DNA of 64,000 nucleotides from PALSA-555 sp963821325 (GCA_963821325.1 CAWGDC010000001.1:372001-436000), one strand, 5' to 3'; shown: positions 9,865-18,939, numbered from the stretch's first letter. The notes: generated by a model not told the origin, from the letters alone. Translations and numbers: made by a program.

Positions 9865-10040
9865 ATGACCTTGCGATTGCCGGGTCATGGTAAACGGCCA
9901 CGCTCTTCGACTTCTAGCGTCCGGACTGCACATTCGGGCCCTCGCCATCACTGGTCGCCCAATCCGAGTACGTCGATGTGGGAACCCTTGGGCACGGAGT
10001 GACTGGGTGGGCGGCGACTTGATGGCATCGTGATGGGATG
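9865..10040 (+). repeat. Interspersed repeat copy R1 (subtype B)
   Basis: Full-length copy. The left end has TGACCTTGCGATTGC, the centre CTCTTCGACTTC and GGACTGCAC, and the right end GGAGTGAC, GGGCGGCGACTTGATGG and two TGATGGGAT-like units (the first is TGATGGCATCG). It ends 87 bp before the start of a MazEF-like module. Same orientation as all other copies. Confidence 0.85.
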
Positions 10041-10099
10041 AGGGCCGCACTGGCTCTCGCTGCCCAGGCTCGCCCTTCCCGGCTCCGGGGCACGCCCGT

Positions 10100-10118
10100 G
10101 CATACCAGTATGGTATGC
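10100..10118. promoter_or_regulatory. Palindromic operator and promoter of the MazEF-like module
   Basis: A perfect inverted repeat, GCATACCA-GTA-TGGTATGC, overlaps a TATGCT (-10-like) at 10114-10119, seven bases before the ATG at 10127. This is what autoregulation by a ribbon-helix-helix antitoxin would look like, and it implies a leaderless transcript. Confidence 0.7.
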
Positions 10119-10126
10119 TCTTCGGT

Positions 10127-10381
10127 ATGCCGACAGAACAGATCGCGGTCCGCTTGCCCGAGGAGTTGCTCGAGCGGGTCGACGAGCTGGTTGAAGCGGG
10201 CGTGTACGAAAGTCGAGCCGCCGCGGTGCGGGCTGGCCTCGAGGTCCTTGCCGACCTTGCGCGCCGCCGTGCACTCGACGACGCAATCATCGATGGGTAT
10301 CGACGCGTGCCACCCACGCCTGTGGAACGAGCATCGGCGCTGGCGTCTCTCCATGATGCGATAGCAGAGGAGCCCTGGTGA
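10127..10381 (+). CDS. Ribbon-helix-helix antitoxin of a MazEF-like module
   Basis: 84 residues from ATG 10127. IAVRLPEELLERVDELVEAG followed by YESRAAAVRAGLEVL is a ribbon-helix-helix DNA-binding fold; the acidic, flexible tail ending DAIAEEPW would bind and neutralise the toxin. An in-frame ATG at 10115 lies inside the operator palindrome, so 10127 is preferred. No ribosome site is visible, but a -10-like element 7 nt upstream suggests leaderless translation. It overlaps the toxin gene by 4 bp (GTGA). It probably represses its own promoter through the palindrome at 10100-10118. The family choice (CopG/MazE-like) is by fold, not by close homology. Confidence 0.88.
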   Translation: MPTEQIAVRLPEELLERVDELVEAGVYESRAAAVRAGLEVLADLARRRALDDAIIDGYRRVPPTPVERASALASLHDAIAEEPW

Positions 10382-10695
10382 GCGAACCTCAGCGCGGTGA
10401 GGTGTGGTGGGCCGAAGTGGCGGACGCTGGACGGCGTCCGTTTCTCGTGTTGACCCGCACGCGCGCCATCTCTGTCTTGCACTCTGTGCTTGCGGCGCCC
10501 CTCACTCGCACGGTCCGCGGCATTCCCACCGAACTGTCGCTCAGCCCTGAAGACGGCGTGCCAACGGAATGCGCCGCAAACTTCGACAACATCCGCGCCA
10601 TCCCGAAAGACCACCTCACGGAGCGAGTCTGCCGTCTCGATCCGCTTCGGATGCTCGAGGCATGCGCAGCACTGCGAACTGCTGTCGACTGCTGA
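10378..10695 (+). CDS. MazF/PemK-type endoribonuclease toxin
   Basis: 105 residues from GTG 10378. RGEVWWAEV at residues 6-14 and RPFLVLTR at about 21-28 are the first strands of the MazF/PemK fold. PTELSLSPEDGVPTECAANF and NIRAIPKDHLTERVCRLDP contain the conserved Ser/Thr and Arg region of the active site. Family members cleave mRNA at short specific sequences and are held inactive by the antitoxin encoded just upstream. Length is normal and no defect is visible. The chromosomal module stands alone between interspersed repeat R1 and remnant genes, consistent with a mobile or accessory origin. Confidence 0.9.
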   Translation: MSEPQRGEVWWAEVADAGRRPFLVLTRTRAISVLHSVLAAPLTRTVRGIPTELSLSPEDGVPTECAANFDNIRAIPKDHLTERVCRLDPLRMLEACAALRTAVDC

Positions 10696-10942
10696 ACCGC
10701 GATCGCGCACGACCCAGGTGTGAGGGAGAGCTGGCCGGGCAGCAACGGCATGCCCGTAGCTGCAGCCGAGGGGCATCGTCGGCAGGACGAGCGCTCTCGC
10801 CGATGGTGATCCCGACGCCGACCTCGCGGCACGAGCCATGCGGTGGCGCGAGCGCCGGCTCGACCGTCCGATCGAGGAGCTCCGCCTCTGGCGCATGGGA
10901 CCCAGTCCGAAGGGCCACGTCCCGAGGCGGATCGCCTCAGCG

Positions 10943-11095
10943 TCAGCTGGCTAGGAGTCGCGCCATCGGCAGGTAGATGGACGGCTGCATGGCATAGCCG
11001 TGCAGCACGACGATGGTGGGACCCTCCCCGACCGCGAGGTAGTCGAGCGGGCGAGCACCGCCGGAAGCCATCGGTGGCACACCGTACCGTCGCAT
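10943..11095 (-). pseudogene. Alpha/beta-hydrolase N-terminal remnant
   Basis: A 50-codon frame from ATG 11095 reads MRRYGVPPMASGGARPLDYL and then VGEGPTIVVLHGYAMQPS, the first strands and oxyanion-hole HG motif of an alpha/beta hydrolase, and ends at TGA 10943 just after YLPMARLLAS. A family member needs about 250 residues, so the catalytic Ser, Asp and His are missing. Two TGA codons lie close together in the continuation, arguing against a single indel. The surrounding 10.7-11.1 kb contains nothing else recognisable. Confidence 0.5.
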
Positions 11096-11149
11096 CGCGT
11101 GGGGGAGGACCGAGCGTGCGAGGAGATCGGATCGACCCGCTGCTCGTTC

Positions 11150-12072
11150 CTACGTCGTCGGGCTGTCCGTCAGCGGAAGAGCTCCGCTCGCAAGCAGGTC
11201 AACGGGATCCTGCATCTGCACCATGCCGAGGTATCCACCGCCTCGGCTGATCCCGTCGTGCAGCGCGTAGCCGAGGAGCTCCTGGGCGCGGCGGGGCAGC
11301 GTCGCCGCATATAGAGGTGGTGCGGACAAGTAGTTGTTCTCCTCAGTGCGGAGCCAGCCGAGGCAGTAGCTCAGGTGCGCGCCCCGCCGGGGCGTGGTTG
11401 TCGTGTTGGCGCCGCCCCCGTGGATCGTCCCGCCGAGGTAGACGACAGCGGATCCAGCAGCCATCTCGGCGTAAGCGATCTGCTCGGGTTTCGGCGGCGG
11501 CTGGCGCGTCTGCTCGGCCGGCGAGAGCTGGCGGTCGGACCATCGGTGACTGCCAGGCACGATGCGGGTATCGCCGTTCTCGCGCGTGAAGTCGACGAAG
11601 GCGATCACGGACGCGAGCTGCAGCTCGGGTGCAGGCTTGGGGAGGTCGCTCCATACGGCCTCGTCCCGGTGGAGCCATTGCTCGCCGGCGCCCGGACCCC
11701 GCTGCAGCAGATGCCCGAGGTTGAGTTGATAGCGCGCGCGCAGGAAGGCAACAGGACACGATCGCAGAGCGCGAGGAGGACAGAGTTGCACATCACCTCC
11801 GTAGCGAACGTCCGCGAGATCCCTGGGACGCCGGTGACCTGCCTGGTCTGTGGGCCGTGGAACGCCGACATGATCGGGTTGAACAGGGGCTCGTCGGGAT
11901 CGGCCGCCGCGACCGCGGCCTCGACCTCGTCGTTCACACAGGCCACGACCTCGTCGTTCAAGAGTCCATCGATGATCACGCCGCCGTCGCGCTCGAGCAC
12001 GGCGTAGATGTCATCTGGGTCCGCGATCGAGTCGACATAGTCCAGCACGGCCGTCATAATCGACTCTCCCAT
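11150..12072 (-). CDS. Phytanoyl-CoA dioxygenase (PhyH) family protein, frameshifted
   Basis: Two consecutive reverse-strand frames make one protein of about 305 residues. The first begins at ATG 12072 (MGESIMTAVLDYVDSIAD; ATG at residue 6 is an alternative start) and runs to about 11757. The second continues with QLNLGHLLQRGPGAGEQ, WLHRDEAVW, GDTRIVPGSHRW, VVYLGGTIHGGG and ends at 11150. HRD supplies the first two iron ligands of the Fe(II)/2-oxoglutarate oxygenases, HGGG the distal His, and PGSHRW the 2-oxoglutarate region. The family hydroxylates lipid acyl-CoAs or small molecules. The break is probably a one-base indel. It lies in the same direction as the beta-oxidation operon at 12359-17818, with a decayed alcohol dehydrogenase between. 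Confidence 0.82.
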
Positions 12073-12099
12073 CAGGTATCACCACCTCGCTTCGACGAG

Positions 12100-12254
12100 T
12101 CACGCGTCGCGTCAGGTCGCAACCGCGGGCGAGGTGCTGATCGGCGTGGTACACGCCGTGCGTCGATCCGCACCAACGCCTGCTCCGAGCCGGGTTCAGG
12201 CGTCGGCACGTCCCGGATGTGCGGCCCTCCGTCCTCGAGGCGCACGGCTCTCAT
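12100..12254 (-). pseudogene. Zinc-type alcohol dehydrogenase (MDR), N-terminal remnant
   Basis: From ATG 12254 the frame reads MRAVRLEDGGPHIRDVPTPE, then GSEQALVRIDA, the first strands of the GroES-like domain of medium-chain dehydrogenases. One base over, GVYHADQHLARGCDLT continues the family pattern, where a Cys or Asn normally begins the zinc site. Nothing of the nucleotide-binding domain follows; the phytanoyl-CoA dioxygenase-like gene begins at 12072. It is a truncated and frameshifted relic. Confidence 0.55.
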
Positions 12255-12358
12255 GGGATCCCTCCGCTGCTCGCCCCTCCGTGTTCTAGCGCGCTCGGCG
12301 ACGGATGACTCGCGGTTCGAGGGCGGACGCGAGCTCCGCGGGCAATCCAAGGTCACAT

Positions 12359-13693
12359 CTAGCCGTTCCTGGGCAGCTCAGAGAACGGAACTCGACTCAG
12401 GTCACCGGGTTCCTTTGGCAGTCCGAGCACTCGCTCTCCGATGATGTTGCGTTGGATCTGGTCCGTCCCACCAAAGATCGGGAGAGCCTGGGCAGCGAGC
12501 GCCTGGGTTGTAACGACCAACGATGACGCCGTCCCGGTCGCCGCCGTCAGACGGTCCCGCTGTGCTTCGTCGTAGGCGTGCAGCATGCCCGTCGCGCCGA
12601 GAAGGCGGAGGCCGAGATCTCGATTGAGCCGGAGAATGTCAGCCATGGCCAACTTCGTGAAGTTGGCGAGACCGGGAATGTCGCCTCCGGCAGCGCGGAC
12701 AGCCTTGTGGCGAAGGGTGTTCATCCGAGTGAGCTCACCCAGGATGTGCATCTGGGCCAGCCCTTGGCGCACGACGGGGTCCTCCGACACACCCCGGCTG
12801 CGGGCCAACTCGATGTACGAAGACGCCGGGGATTGGCGTCGTTCCTCGTGCGTCGCGCTGTGCAGTGACGATCGCACCTTAGGGGACGGGGCCAGGTCGC
12901 CCGCCCGGCGCCCGCGATCGTGCGTGACGGTTCCGGGATGCGCCAAGGCGCTTGGGCGCGCCCCCGCACCCCCTGAGCCCATCCCCGTCCTCTCGTACAG
13001 CAAGGTGGTGTTCGCCACCGTCCACCCGTAGTTGGCGTCTCCGATACGCGCGTCGTCCTCGACGACCGCGTCGGTCATGAAGACTTCGCTGAAGAGGGTT
13101 CTCCCCGTCATCTCCCGCAGCGGGCGCACCTCGACGCCCCCCTGGTGCATGTCGAGCGCGAACCACGTGATCCCCTGGTGTTTCGGGGAATCCGGATCGG
13201 TTCTGGCCAGGAGCATCCCGAGGTCCGCGAGGTGACCCCCGGATGTCCAGACCTTCTGGCCATTGACCACCCAGGTCCCTCCATCGCGGACGGCGCGCGT
13301 CGTGAGCCCGGCGAGGTCGGACCCGGCGCCAGGCTCACTGAAGAGCTGGCACCACGCCCTGCGTCCCGTCACGATGTCGGGGACGAAGCGCTCGACCTGT
13401 TCGCGAGTGCCGTGCGTTGCAATGGTGGGAGCGGCGAGGAGGAGGCCCAGACCCACGGGCGGGCCGAGGGCACCGAAGGCGGCGATCGTTCGCTGCACCG
13501 CCAAGGCATCACCTTGGGTCATGCCGCGCCCGTACGACTCCGGGGGAAGGATCGGTTGGGACCAGCCGGCCATGCCGAGGCGGTCCCACCACTCCGCCAC
13601 GGTCAGGTCAGGGTCCCAGTTGTCGCTCAGCCAGTCATGCAGCTCGTCGAGCTCGCTCCGTCGGCCCGTGTCGGCTCGGTCGAGCACACTCAT
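12359..13693 (-). CDS. Acyl-CoA dehydrogenase
   Basis: 444 residues from ATG 13693, overlapping the upstream synthetase stop (ATGA). WCQLFSEPGAGSDLAGL and WVVNGQKVWTSGGHLADLG are the FAD- and substrate-binding motifs of the middle domain. The C-terminal PIFGGTDQIQRNIIGERVLG contacts FAD across the dimer. A stretch around residues 265-305 (SGGAGARPSALAHPGTVTHD and what follows) is unlike the family and could reflect a local double frameshift or a divergent loop. The catalytic base cannot be placed with certainty. The enzyme introduces the alpha-beta double bond into an acyl-CoA, next to the synthetase that would make that acyl-CoA. It is the last gene of the operon 17818-12359. Confidence 0.9.
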   Translation of the reverse strand: MSVLDRADTGRRSELDELHDWLSDNWDPDLTVAEWWDRLGMAGWSQPILPPESYGRGMTQGDALAVQRTIAAFGALGPPVGLGLLLAAPTIATHGTREQVERFVPDIVTGRRAWCQLFSEPGAGSDLAGLTTRAVRDGGTWVVNGQKVWTSGGHLADLGMLLARTDPDSPKHQGITWFALDMHQGGVEVRPLREMTGRTLFSEVFMTDAVVEDDARIGDANYGWTVANTTLLYERTGMGSGGAGARPSALAHPGTVTHDRGRRAGDLAPSPKVRSSLHSATHEERRQSPASSYIELARSRGVSEDPVVRQGLAQMHILGELTRMNTLRHKAVRAAGGDIPGLANFTKLAMADILRLNRDLGLRLLGATGMLHAYDEAQRDRLTAATGTASSLVVTTQALAAQALPIFGGTDQIQRNIIGERVLGLPKEPGDLSRVPFSELPRNG

Positions 13694-15240
13694 AGCATTG
13701 CCTCCCCTTTGTCGATGGACCGTGACGCGTCCACCGACGCTCGGAACCGCGCACGAAGCACACGCTTGTAGAGCTTTCCGTTGTCCTGACGGGGGAGCGC
13801 GTCGATGAACTCGACGGCGCGCGGGCACTTGTAGTGTGCGATTCGCGTCCGGCAGAACTCGGTGAGATCGCAGGCGAGGGCATCGCTCGGGGAGATGCCC
13901 GCCCGCAGCTCAACCACCGACACGACGGACTCCCCCCACTCTTCGTCGGGGACGCCGATCGTCGCGACGTCCGCCACCGATGGGTGCTCGAGGAGCACCG
14001 CATCGACCTCCGCTGGATAGACGTTCACACCACCCGAGACGATCAGGTCGGCACTTCGGTCGGTGAGGTACAAGAAGCCTTCCTCGTCGACGTAGCCGAC
14101 GTCACCGAGCGTGAAGTAGTCCCCCCGGAAGGTCGATTGTGTCTTCTCCTCGTCGTGAAAGTAGGAGAAGCGGCCCGATCGAGGGGCTTGCAGGTACACC
14201 AACCCCACCTCGCCGGGTGGCAGCGGAGTGCCCTGTTCGTCGCCGATCAGGACCTGTTCCCGGGTGAGCGGCCGCCCCACCGTCCCGGGATGGGCCATCC
14301 ATGTCGCGGAGTCCACGAAGCTCCCGACGCCTTCGGTCGCGGCGTAGTACTCCCAGATGATCGGACCGAACCACTCGATCATCCGCTCCTTCACCGCGAT
14401 GGGACACGGCGCGGCGCCGTGGATGATGTGGCGAAGCGAGCTGACGTCGAACTCTTCCCGGGTCTCTCGGGGCAGGCTCAGCAGGCGGTGGAACATGGTC
14501 GGCACCATGTGCGTGTGGGTGACTTCGCACTCGTCGACGAGTCGGAGCGCGTGCTCGGCGTCCCAGTTCGACATGAGCACCACCGTGGCGCCCCACGACA
14601 GCGGCATCGCAAACGAGAAGGCCAGCGGTGCGGCGTGATACAGCGGACCCGTGCACAAATGGACATCTCCGCCGTCTGCGTTGTACCCGCCCAGGTTGAT
14701 GCCCGCGATGCTCGACGGGGCGCTCGGGGGTCGGTGGACGCCCTTCGGCCTTCCCGTCGTCCCCGAGGTGTAGAGCATCATGCCGCCCGGCGTGGGGTCG
14801 TCGATGGGATCGGCGTCTCGTCCGCCCACCAGCTCCTCATACCCCAGGTAGCCGCGGATGGGCTCGTTGACGGCGATCCCGACGCCGCAGCGCGGTGCCC
14901 CGAGCCGAGCGTTCGCCGCCGCCTCGATGGACCCGTCAGCGATCAGGACCTTCGCTTCGCAGTCGTCGACGATGTAGGCGATCTCGTCGGTCGTGAGGTG
15001 CCAGTTGATCGGCGTCAGCCGAAACCCTGCTCGCTGGCACGCGAAGTAAACCTCGGCGAACTCAGGACGATTGCCGCAGACGAGACCCACTGCATCGCCG
15101 GCCTCGAGGCCCTGCGCACGCAGCGCGCGGACCAGACGATTGGCCGCCGCGTCCAACTCGGCGAAGGTTCGCGTGCCCTCCGCGCACACGATCGCGTTGG
15201 CGTCGGGCCGCGACGCCGCCCAGGCGGTGATGCTCGGCAT
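13690..15240 (-). CDS. Acyl-CoA synthetase (AMP-binding, FadD-like)
   Basis: 516 residues. YTSGTTGRPKGVH is the phosphate-binding A3 loop, YYAATEGVG the A5 motif, LTDRSADLIVSGGVNVYP the A8 hinge, and PRQDNGKLYKR the A10 motif with the catalytic Lys. All signatures of an adenylate-forming acid:CoA ligase are present. It activates a carboxylic acid with ATP and CoA for the dehydrogenase and thiolase encoded beside it. It overlaps the downstream acyl-CoA dehydrogenase start by 4 bp, and its ATG at 15240 directly abuts the stop of the DUF35 gene. The chain length or ring nature of the substrate cannot be read from sequence. Confidence 0.93.
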   Translation of the reverse strand: MPSITAWAASRPDANAIVCAEGTRTFAELDAAANRLVRALRAQGLEAGDAVGLVCGNRPEFAEVYFACQRAGFRLTPINWHLTTDEIAYIVDDCEAKVLIADGSIEAAANARLGAPRCGVGIAVNEPIRGYLGYEELVGGRDADPIDDPTPGGMMLYTSGTTGRPKGVHRPPSAPSSIAGINLGGYNADGGDVHLCTGPLYHAAPLAFSFAMPLSWGATVVLMSNWDAEHALRLVDECEVTHTHMVPTMFHRLLSLPRETREEFDVSSLRHIIHGAAPCPIAVKERMIEWFGPIIWEYYAATEGVGSFVDSATWMAHPGTVGRPLTREQVLIGDEQGTPLPPGEVGLVYLQAPRSGRFSYFHDEEKTQSTFRGDYFTLGDVGYVDEEGFLYLTDRSADLIVSGGVNVYPAEVDAVLLEHPSVADVATIGVPDEEWGESVVSVVELRAGISPSDALACDLTEFCRTRIAHYKCPRAVEFIDALPRQDNGKLYKRVLRARFRASVDASRSIDKGEAML

Positions 15241-15657
15241 CTACTCCCCCTCGTCAGGCTGAAAGAGCGGCAGGTTCCGGCCGTCGGAGAGCTCCTCCCA
15301 GGTAATCGCGACTCGCATGCCCACCGCCACGTCGTCCGGCGCCACGTTCACCACGTTGCTGAGGAGGCGGACGCCTTCGTCGAGGTCGACCAGCGCGACC
15401 GCGTAGGGCGCCATGTCAGCCATGCGCGGATTCTGCGGCTTGTGCTCGACCGTCACGGAATAGACGGTCCCGCGCCCCGGGCTTTCCCGCCACTCCAGCC
15501 TCGTGCCGAAGCACGAGGGACAGTCGGCACGAGGGTAGAAGACCGCCGTCTGACAGTCCACGCACCACTGCACGAGCAGACGCTTCGCCCTCGTGGCCTC
15601 CCAGAAGGGAACGGTCAGGCGCGAAACCGGCGGCTCGAGTCGGATCGGATCGCTCAC
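15241..15657 (-). CDS. DUF35 / Zn-ribbon OB-fold protein, thiolase partner
   Basis: 138 residues from GTG 15657, which overlaps the thiolase stop by 4 bp. CVDCQTAVFYPRADCPSC is a four-cysteine rubredoxin-like zinc ribbon, followed by an OB-fold (GTVYSVTVEHKP ... YAVALVDLDEGVRLLSNVVN). DUF35 proteins form complexes with SCP-x-type thiolases, and in steroid side-chain degradation they are required for retro-aldol or thiolytic activity of the partner. The gene order thiolase-DUF35 here is the standard arrangement. The longer frame upstream of GTG 15657 lies inside the thiolase gene and is not coding. Confidence 0.93.
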   Translation of the reverse strand: MSDPIRLEPPVSRLTVPFWEATRAKRLLVQWCVDCQTAVFYPRADCPSCFGTRLEWRESPGRGTVYSVTVEHKPQNPRMADMAPYAVALVDLDEGVRLLSNVVNVAPDDVAVGMRVAITWEELSDGRNLPLFQPDEGE

Positions 15658-16832
15658 GTGACCGCCTCGGTACCCAGGACCAGCGTCGACATGCACGAAA
15701 GCACCAAGCCCGCGCCGTGGGCCACGGCGAGCTCTGCGCCCTCGACCTGGCGCGGCCCGCACTCGCCACGCAGCTGGCGCACTGCCTCGACGATCAGGAA
15801 CATGCCGTACATGCCGGGGTGCGTATAGGACAGGCCGCCACCGTTGGTGTTCATCGGCAGCGAGCCACCCGGGCCGGTCTTGCCGTCCTCGACGAACGGC
15901 CCTCCCTCACCTTTCGCGCAGAACCCAAGATCTTCGAGGTGGAGCAGTGCGGTGATGGTGAAGCTGTCGTAGCCCATCAACACGTCGATGTCGCCGGGCC
16001 GTACCCCGGCCATCGCGAAGGCGTTCGCACCCGAGACGACACCGGGTGTCGTCGTGAGGTCCGGCATCTGGGAGATCATCACGTGGTCATGACAGGTGCC
16101 CGCGCCGAGGACGTAGATCGGCGGCTTGCGCAAGGTCGACGCCACTGCCGCCGAGGTCATCACGAACGCCCCGGCGCCGTCGGTGACCAGGCAGCTGTCG
16201 AGTCGGTGCAGTGGCGACGACTCCATCGGTGAAGCCACGACGTCGTGGATCGTGATCGGTGCCTGGTATCGCGCGCGGTCGTTCAAGCTCGCCCACTGCC
16301 TCGTGCTCACAGCGATCTGCGCGAGATGCTCGGACGTCGTGCCGAACTCGAACATGTGACGAGTCGCGGCGAGCGCATACGGGCCCATGGGCTGCCGCAG
16401 GCCGTACGGCAGCTCCCACTCCAGGGCTTCCCCGCTCGGGATCCTTCGTCCCGAGCCTCCCGATCCAGCGCGCCGGTTCCGATCGCTTCGAGGCGTATTC
16501 GCGTACACGCTCACCACGACGTCGCACACGCCAGCCGCGATCGCGGCCGCGGCGTGCTCGGCGTGGACTTCGAAGCTCGACCCGCCCGTGTTCGTCGAGT
16601 CCGTGAAGCGGGGATGAACCCCGAGGTACTCGGCGAGTTGCATGGATGAGCCGGGGTGACACAGACCGTCCACGTCTGTGAGCGTCAGGCCAGCGTCGTT
16701 CAGGGCGGCGCGGATGACGGCCGCTTCCAGCTCTCGGCCGTGGAGATCGAGCTCGCCCGTCGGTGAGACCTCGTCGTGGACCCCAACGAACGCAGCCGCC
16801 CCGCGGAGGGTCCGATCAACCGCTGAGGTCAT
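15654..16832 (-). CDS. SCP-x-type thiolase (lipid-transfer protein family)
   Basis: 392 residues from ATG 16832. Family features: GVHDEVSPTGELDLHGRELE near the N-terminus, STNTGGSSFEVHAEHAAAAI in the region where classical thiolases have the nucleophilic Cys (here Gly-Gly-Ser, as in many lipid-transfer-type members), CLVTDGAGAFVMTS, and NTNGGGLSYTHPGMYGMF with the His of the catalytic centre. It belongs to the group that acts with DUF35 proteins in thiolytic or aldol cleavage of branched or steroid side chains; the DUF35 gene overlaps its stop codon. Whether it is a thiolase or an aldolase cannot be decided from sequence. Confidence 0.9.
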   Translation of the reverse strand: MTSAVDRTLRGAAAFVGVHDEVSPTGELDLHGRELEAAVIRAALNDAGLTLTDVDGLCHPGSSMQLAEYLGVHPRFTDSTNTGGSSFEVHAEHAAAAIAAGVCDVVVSVYANTPRSDRNRRAGSGGSGRRIPSGEALEWELPYGLRQPMGPYALAATRHMFEFGTTSEHLAQIAVSTRQWASLNDRARYQAPITIHDVVASPMESSPLHRLDSCLVTDGAGAFVMTSAAVASTLRKPPIYVLGAGTCHDHVMISQMPDLTTTPGVVSGANAFAMAGVRPGDIDVLMGYDSFTITALLHLEDLGFCAKGEGGPFVEDGKTGPGGSLPMNTNGGGLSYTHPGMYGMFLIVEAVRQLRGECGPRQVEGAELAVAHGAGLVLSCMSTLVLGTEAVT

Positions 16833-16885
16833 CGTGCTGACGCGGCTCGCTGAAAAGCGATGGCCTCGAGACGGAGTCGCATGGC

Positions 16886-17818
16886 CTACGCGCCGGGCGA
16901 TGCCGGGGCGGACCCCGCCATCGTTGCGTTCGGCGCAGCCTGTGCGACGAGTCGTGGGATGACGTCTCCCAGGACAGCCGGATCCCATCGCTGCCCCTGC
17001 GACACGCCCGGCCCGGCTCTCCAACCTTCTGCGACGCTGATACGACCGCCACTGACATTGAAGACCCGGCCGGTGATTCCGGCAGATTCCGCGCTTCCGA
17101 GCCACACCACCAGCGGAGCGATGTTCTCCGGGGATCGGGGATCGAATCCCTCGCCCGCCGGCTTGTCGTTGGCAGACGCGGGTCGAAGCGGAATCGTCAT
17201 GCGAGTCGCCGCGCCGGGCGCGATCGCGTTGACGGTCACGCCGTAGTGGGCCAACTCCAAGGCGGCGATGATAGTCATGGCGGCGATGCCCGCCTTGGCC
17301 GCGCCGTAGTTGGTTTGCCCCGCGTTCCCGTAGATCCCCGATGCCGACGTCGTGTTGATGATACGCGCGTCGACGTGCTCACCTGCTTTCGACAGCTCCC
17401 GCCAGTGCTCCGCCGCGAAGTGCGTCGGACCGAAGGTGCCTCGCAGATGAACTCGAATCACCGCGTCCCACTCATCGAACGTCATGTTCACGAGCATCCG
17501 GTCTCGCAGGATCCCGGCGTTGTTCACCAAGACATCGAGCCGTCCGAACTCGCTGAGTGCCGTGTCGACCAATCGCTTGGCGCCCTCCTCACCAGAGACA
17601 TCGTCGCCGTTCACCACGGCGTCGCCGCCGAGGCTGCGGATCTGCTCGACCACCTCGTTGGCCGGCCCGATCGACGTACCGGACCCATCAACCTCGGCGC
17701 CGAGATCGTTGACGACGACCGCGGCACCTTGACGGGCGAACTCGAGCGCGTGCTCTCTTCCAATTCCGTTGCCGGCCCCCGTCACGATCACGACGCGGTC
17801 CCTGCAGATCTGACTCAT
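16886..17818 (-). CDS. SDR oxidoreductase, hydroxyacyl-CoA dehydrogenase-like
   Basis: 310 residues. TGAGNGIGREHALEFARQGA is a canonical Rossmann motif; VVNDLGAEVDGSGTS, NNAG, SGIYGNAGQTNYGAAKAGI (Tyr/Lys pair) and NAIAPGAATRMT follow. The VNDLGA...G pattern and the length match the SDR subgroup related to the dehydrogenase domain of peroxisomal multifunctional enzyme type 2, which oxidises 3-hydroxyacyl-CoAs. It is the first gene of the operon with thiolase, DUF35 protein, synthetase and acyl-CoA dehydrogenase, so a beta-oxidation role is likely. It resembles the SDR at 52487-53392. Confidence 0.92.
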   Translation of the reverse strand: MSQICRDRVVIVTGAGNGIGREHALEFARQGAAVVVNDLGAEVDGSGTSIGPANEVVEQIRSLGGDAVVNGDDVSGEEGAKRLVDTALSEFGRLDVLVNNAGILRDRMLVNMTFDEWDAVIRVHLRGTFGPTHFAAEHWRELSKAGEHVDARIINTTSASGIYGNAGQTNYGAAKAGIAAMTIIAALELAHYGVTVNAIAPGAATRMTIPLRPASANDKPAGEGFDPRSPENIAPLVVWLGSAESAGITGRVFNVSGGRISVAEGWRAGPGVSQGQRWDPAVLGDVIPRLVAQAAPNATMAGSAPASPGA

Positions 17819-18065
17819 GCCACCCCGCTTCGGGTCGTCACGTGGAGAATAGGACCGATCTGTCGATCCGCGCCCGCGCGTCGCAGCACAGATCGTCCGG
17901 CGAGAACGCCGGGCCGGTCATCCCGCCAGGATGCGCACGCGCACCGGGTCCCACCGACAACTGCCTCAAGCCACCGCTCTGCAGGGCAGACGCGGTTCGT
18001 CGGTATGTGATTGCAAGGGGTTGACATCAGGTCTGCCGACTGACGGGGCCGCCATCGGTCCTGCC

Positions 18066-18230
18066 TGATGGGATTGTCGATCACGGCCGTCCTCTTCGAC
18101 TCAACCGTCAGGACTGCAAACTAGGTCCCTCGTGATCACCTCTCGCCCGATCGAACCGCGGAATAGAGGGCATCACATGCGCTCGAGTGACTTCTTGTGC
18201 ATCGACTTGATGGGATCGTGATGGGATCGG
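18066..18230 (+). repeat. Interspersed repeat copy R2 (subtype A)
   Basis: Nearly full-length copy: ACGGCCGTCCTCTTCGACT at the left, GTCAGGACTGCAAACT in the centre, then CTCGAGTGAC, TTGTGCATCGACTTGATGGG and the tandem TGATGGGATCG units at the right. It lies in the 470-bp spacer between the beta-oxidation operon and a TetR gene, and is the only copy without a toxin-antitoxin neighbour. The rest of the spacer (17819-18065) shows nothing. Confidence 0.85.
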
Positions 18231-18291
18231 CTCATTCGCATCCGAAGCGCTGGGTGGCGGCCGCGGCGCTCGACGGAGACTTTACGCACGC

Positions 18292-18939
18292 TCATTTGTC
18301 GACCGTGGAGCGCGCGGACAACAGCCCAACCGTGGCGTCGATCAGGTCGCTGACAAACATCTGATCGTCGGGCACCAGGTTCTCGTCCCGGCTCAAGGCG
18401 GCTTGCCGATCTGCGAGCGCATGCACTGCCAAACTCATGGCCATCGCGACGCGGTTCCAGCGGATCCGCGGTGCGAGGTGGTCCAAGTGTCGGTCCAGCT
18501 CCCTCTTCAGCAACTCGACCGACAGTCCAAAGTCCTCGTCGAGCGATCCGAAGACGCGACCGAGGTCGGTGGGGTGGGCACTTAGCTGGGCGAGGAATCG
18601 AACGTAGTAGGAGCCGGGCGGCTCGTCTTGGGCAAAGGGAAGGACGACGGCCTCGACCACACCGCGCAGGTCTCCACGCTCGTCGTCGCGGAGTGCCTGG
18701 AGCATCTCGATGCGTCGAGCGTTGAAGTGGCCAGCGCGGAACTCGACGATTGCCCGAAGGAGTCCCTCCTTTGAGCCGAAGTGGTACTGGACCGCCGCCG
18801 GGTTCTTGTGGCCCGCGGCCGCGACGATCTGGCGCAGCGAGACGGCCGTGATGCCGCGCTCGGCGAAGAGCCGCTCTGCGGTGCGGACGAGGTGCTCGGG
18901 GGTTCGCTGACGGGTCAGGGTTGACAGCGTCTCTGACAC
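18292..18939 (-). CDS. TetR-family regulator
   Basis: 215 residues from GTG 18939. TPEHLVRTAERLFAERGITA and VSLRQIVAAAGHKNPAAVQY with HFGSKEGLLRAIVEFRA form the complete HTH domain. The C-terminal ligand domain is of normal length. The gene diverges from the solute-binding protein at 19028 across a short region that carries TACAAC-GACT-GTTGTA at 18951-18966, 11 bp from this start, so it probably represses itself and the transport/sulfatase genes. Its inducer is unknown. Confidence 0.92.
   Translation of the reverse strand: MSETLSTLTRQRTPEHLVRTAERLFAERGITAVSLRQIVAAAGHKNPAAVQYHFGSKEGLLRAIVEFRAGHFNARRIEMLQALRDDERGDLRGVVEAVVLPFAQDEPPGSYYVRFLAQLSAHPTDLGRVFGSLDEDFGLSVELLKRELDRHLDHLAPRIRWNRVAMAMSLAVHALADRQAALSRDENLVPDDQMFVSDLIDATVGLLSARSTVDK

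Noticed and set aside
10700..10945. Selenocysteine readthrough in the alpha/beta-hydrolase remnant at 10943
   Set aside because: Two TGA codons lie close together, no SECIS-like hairpin follows, and the downstream frame shows no hydrolase motifs.
13834..15828. A 664-residue forward open frame across the acyl-CoA synthetase
   Set aside because: It is antisense to clear synthetase and DUF35 genes, and its His/Arg/Asp-rich sequence is a codon-bias shadow.
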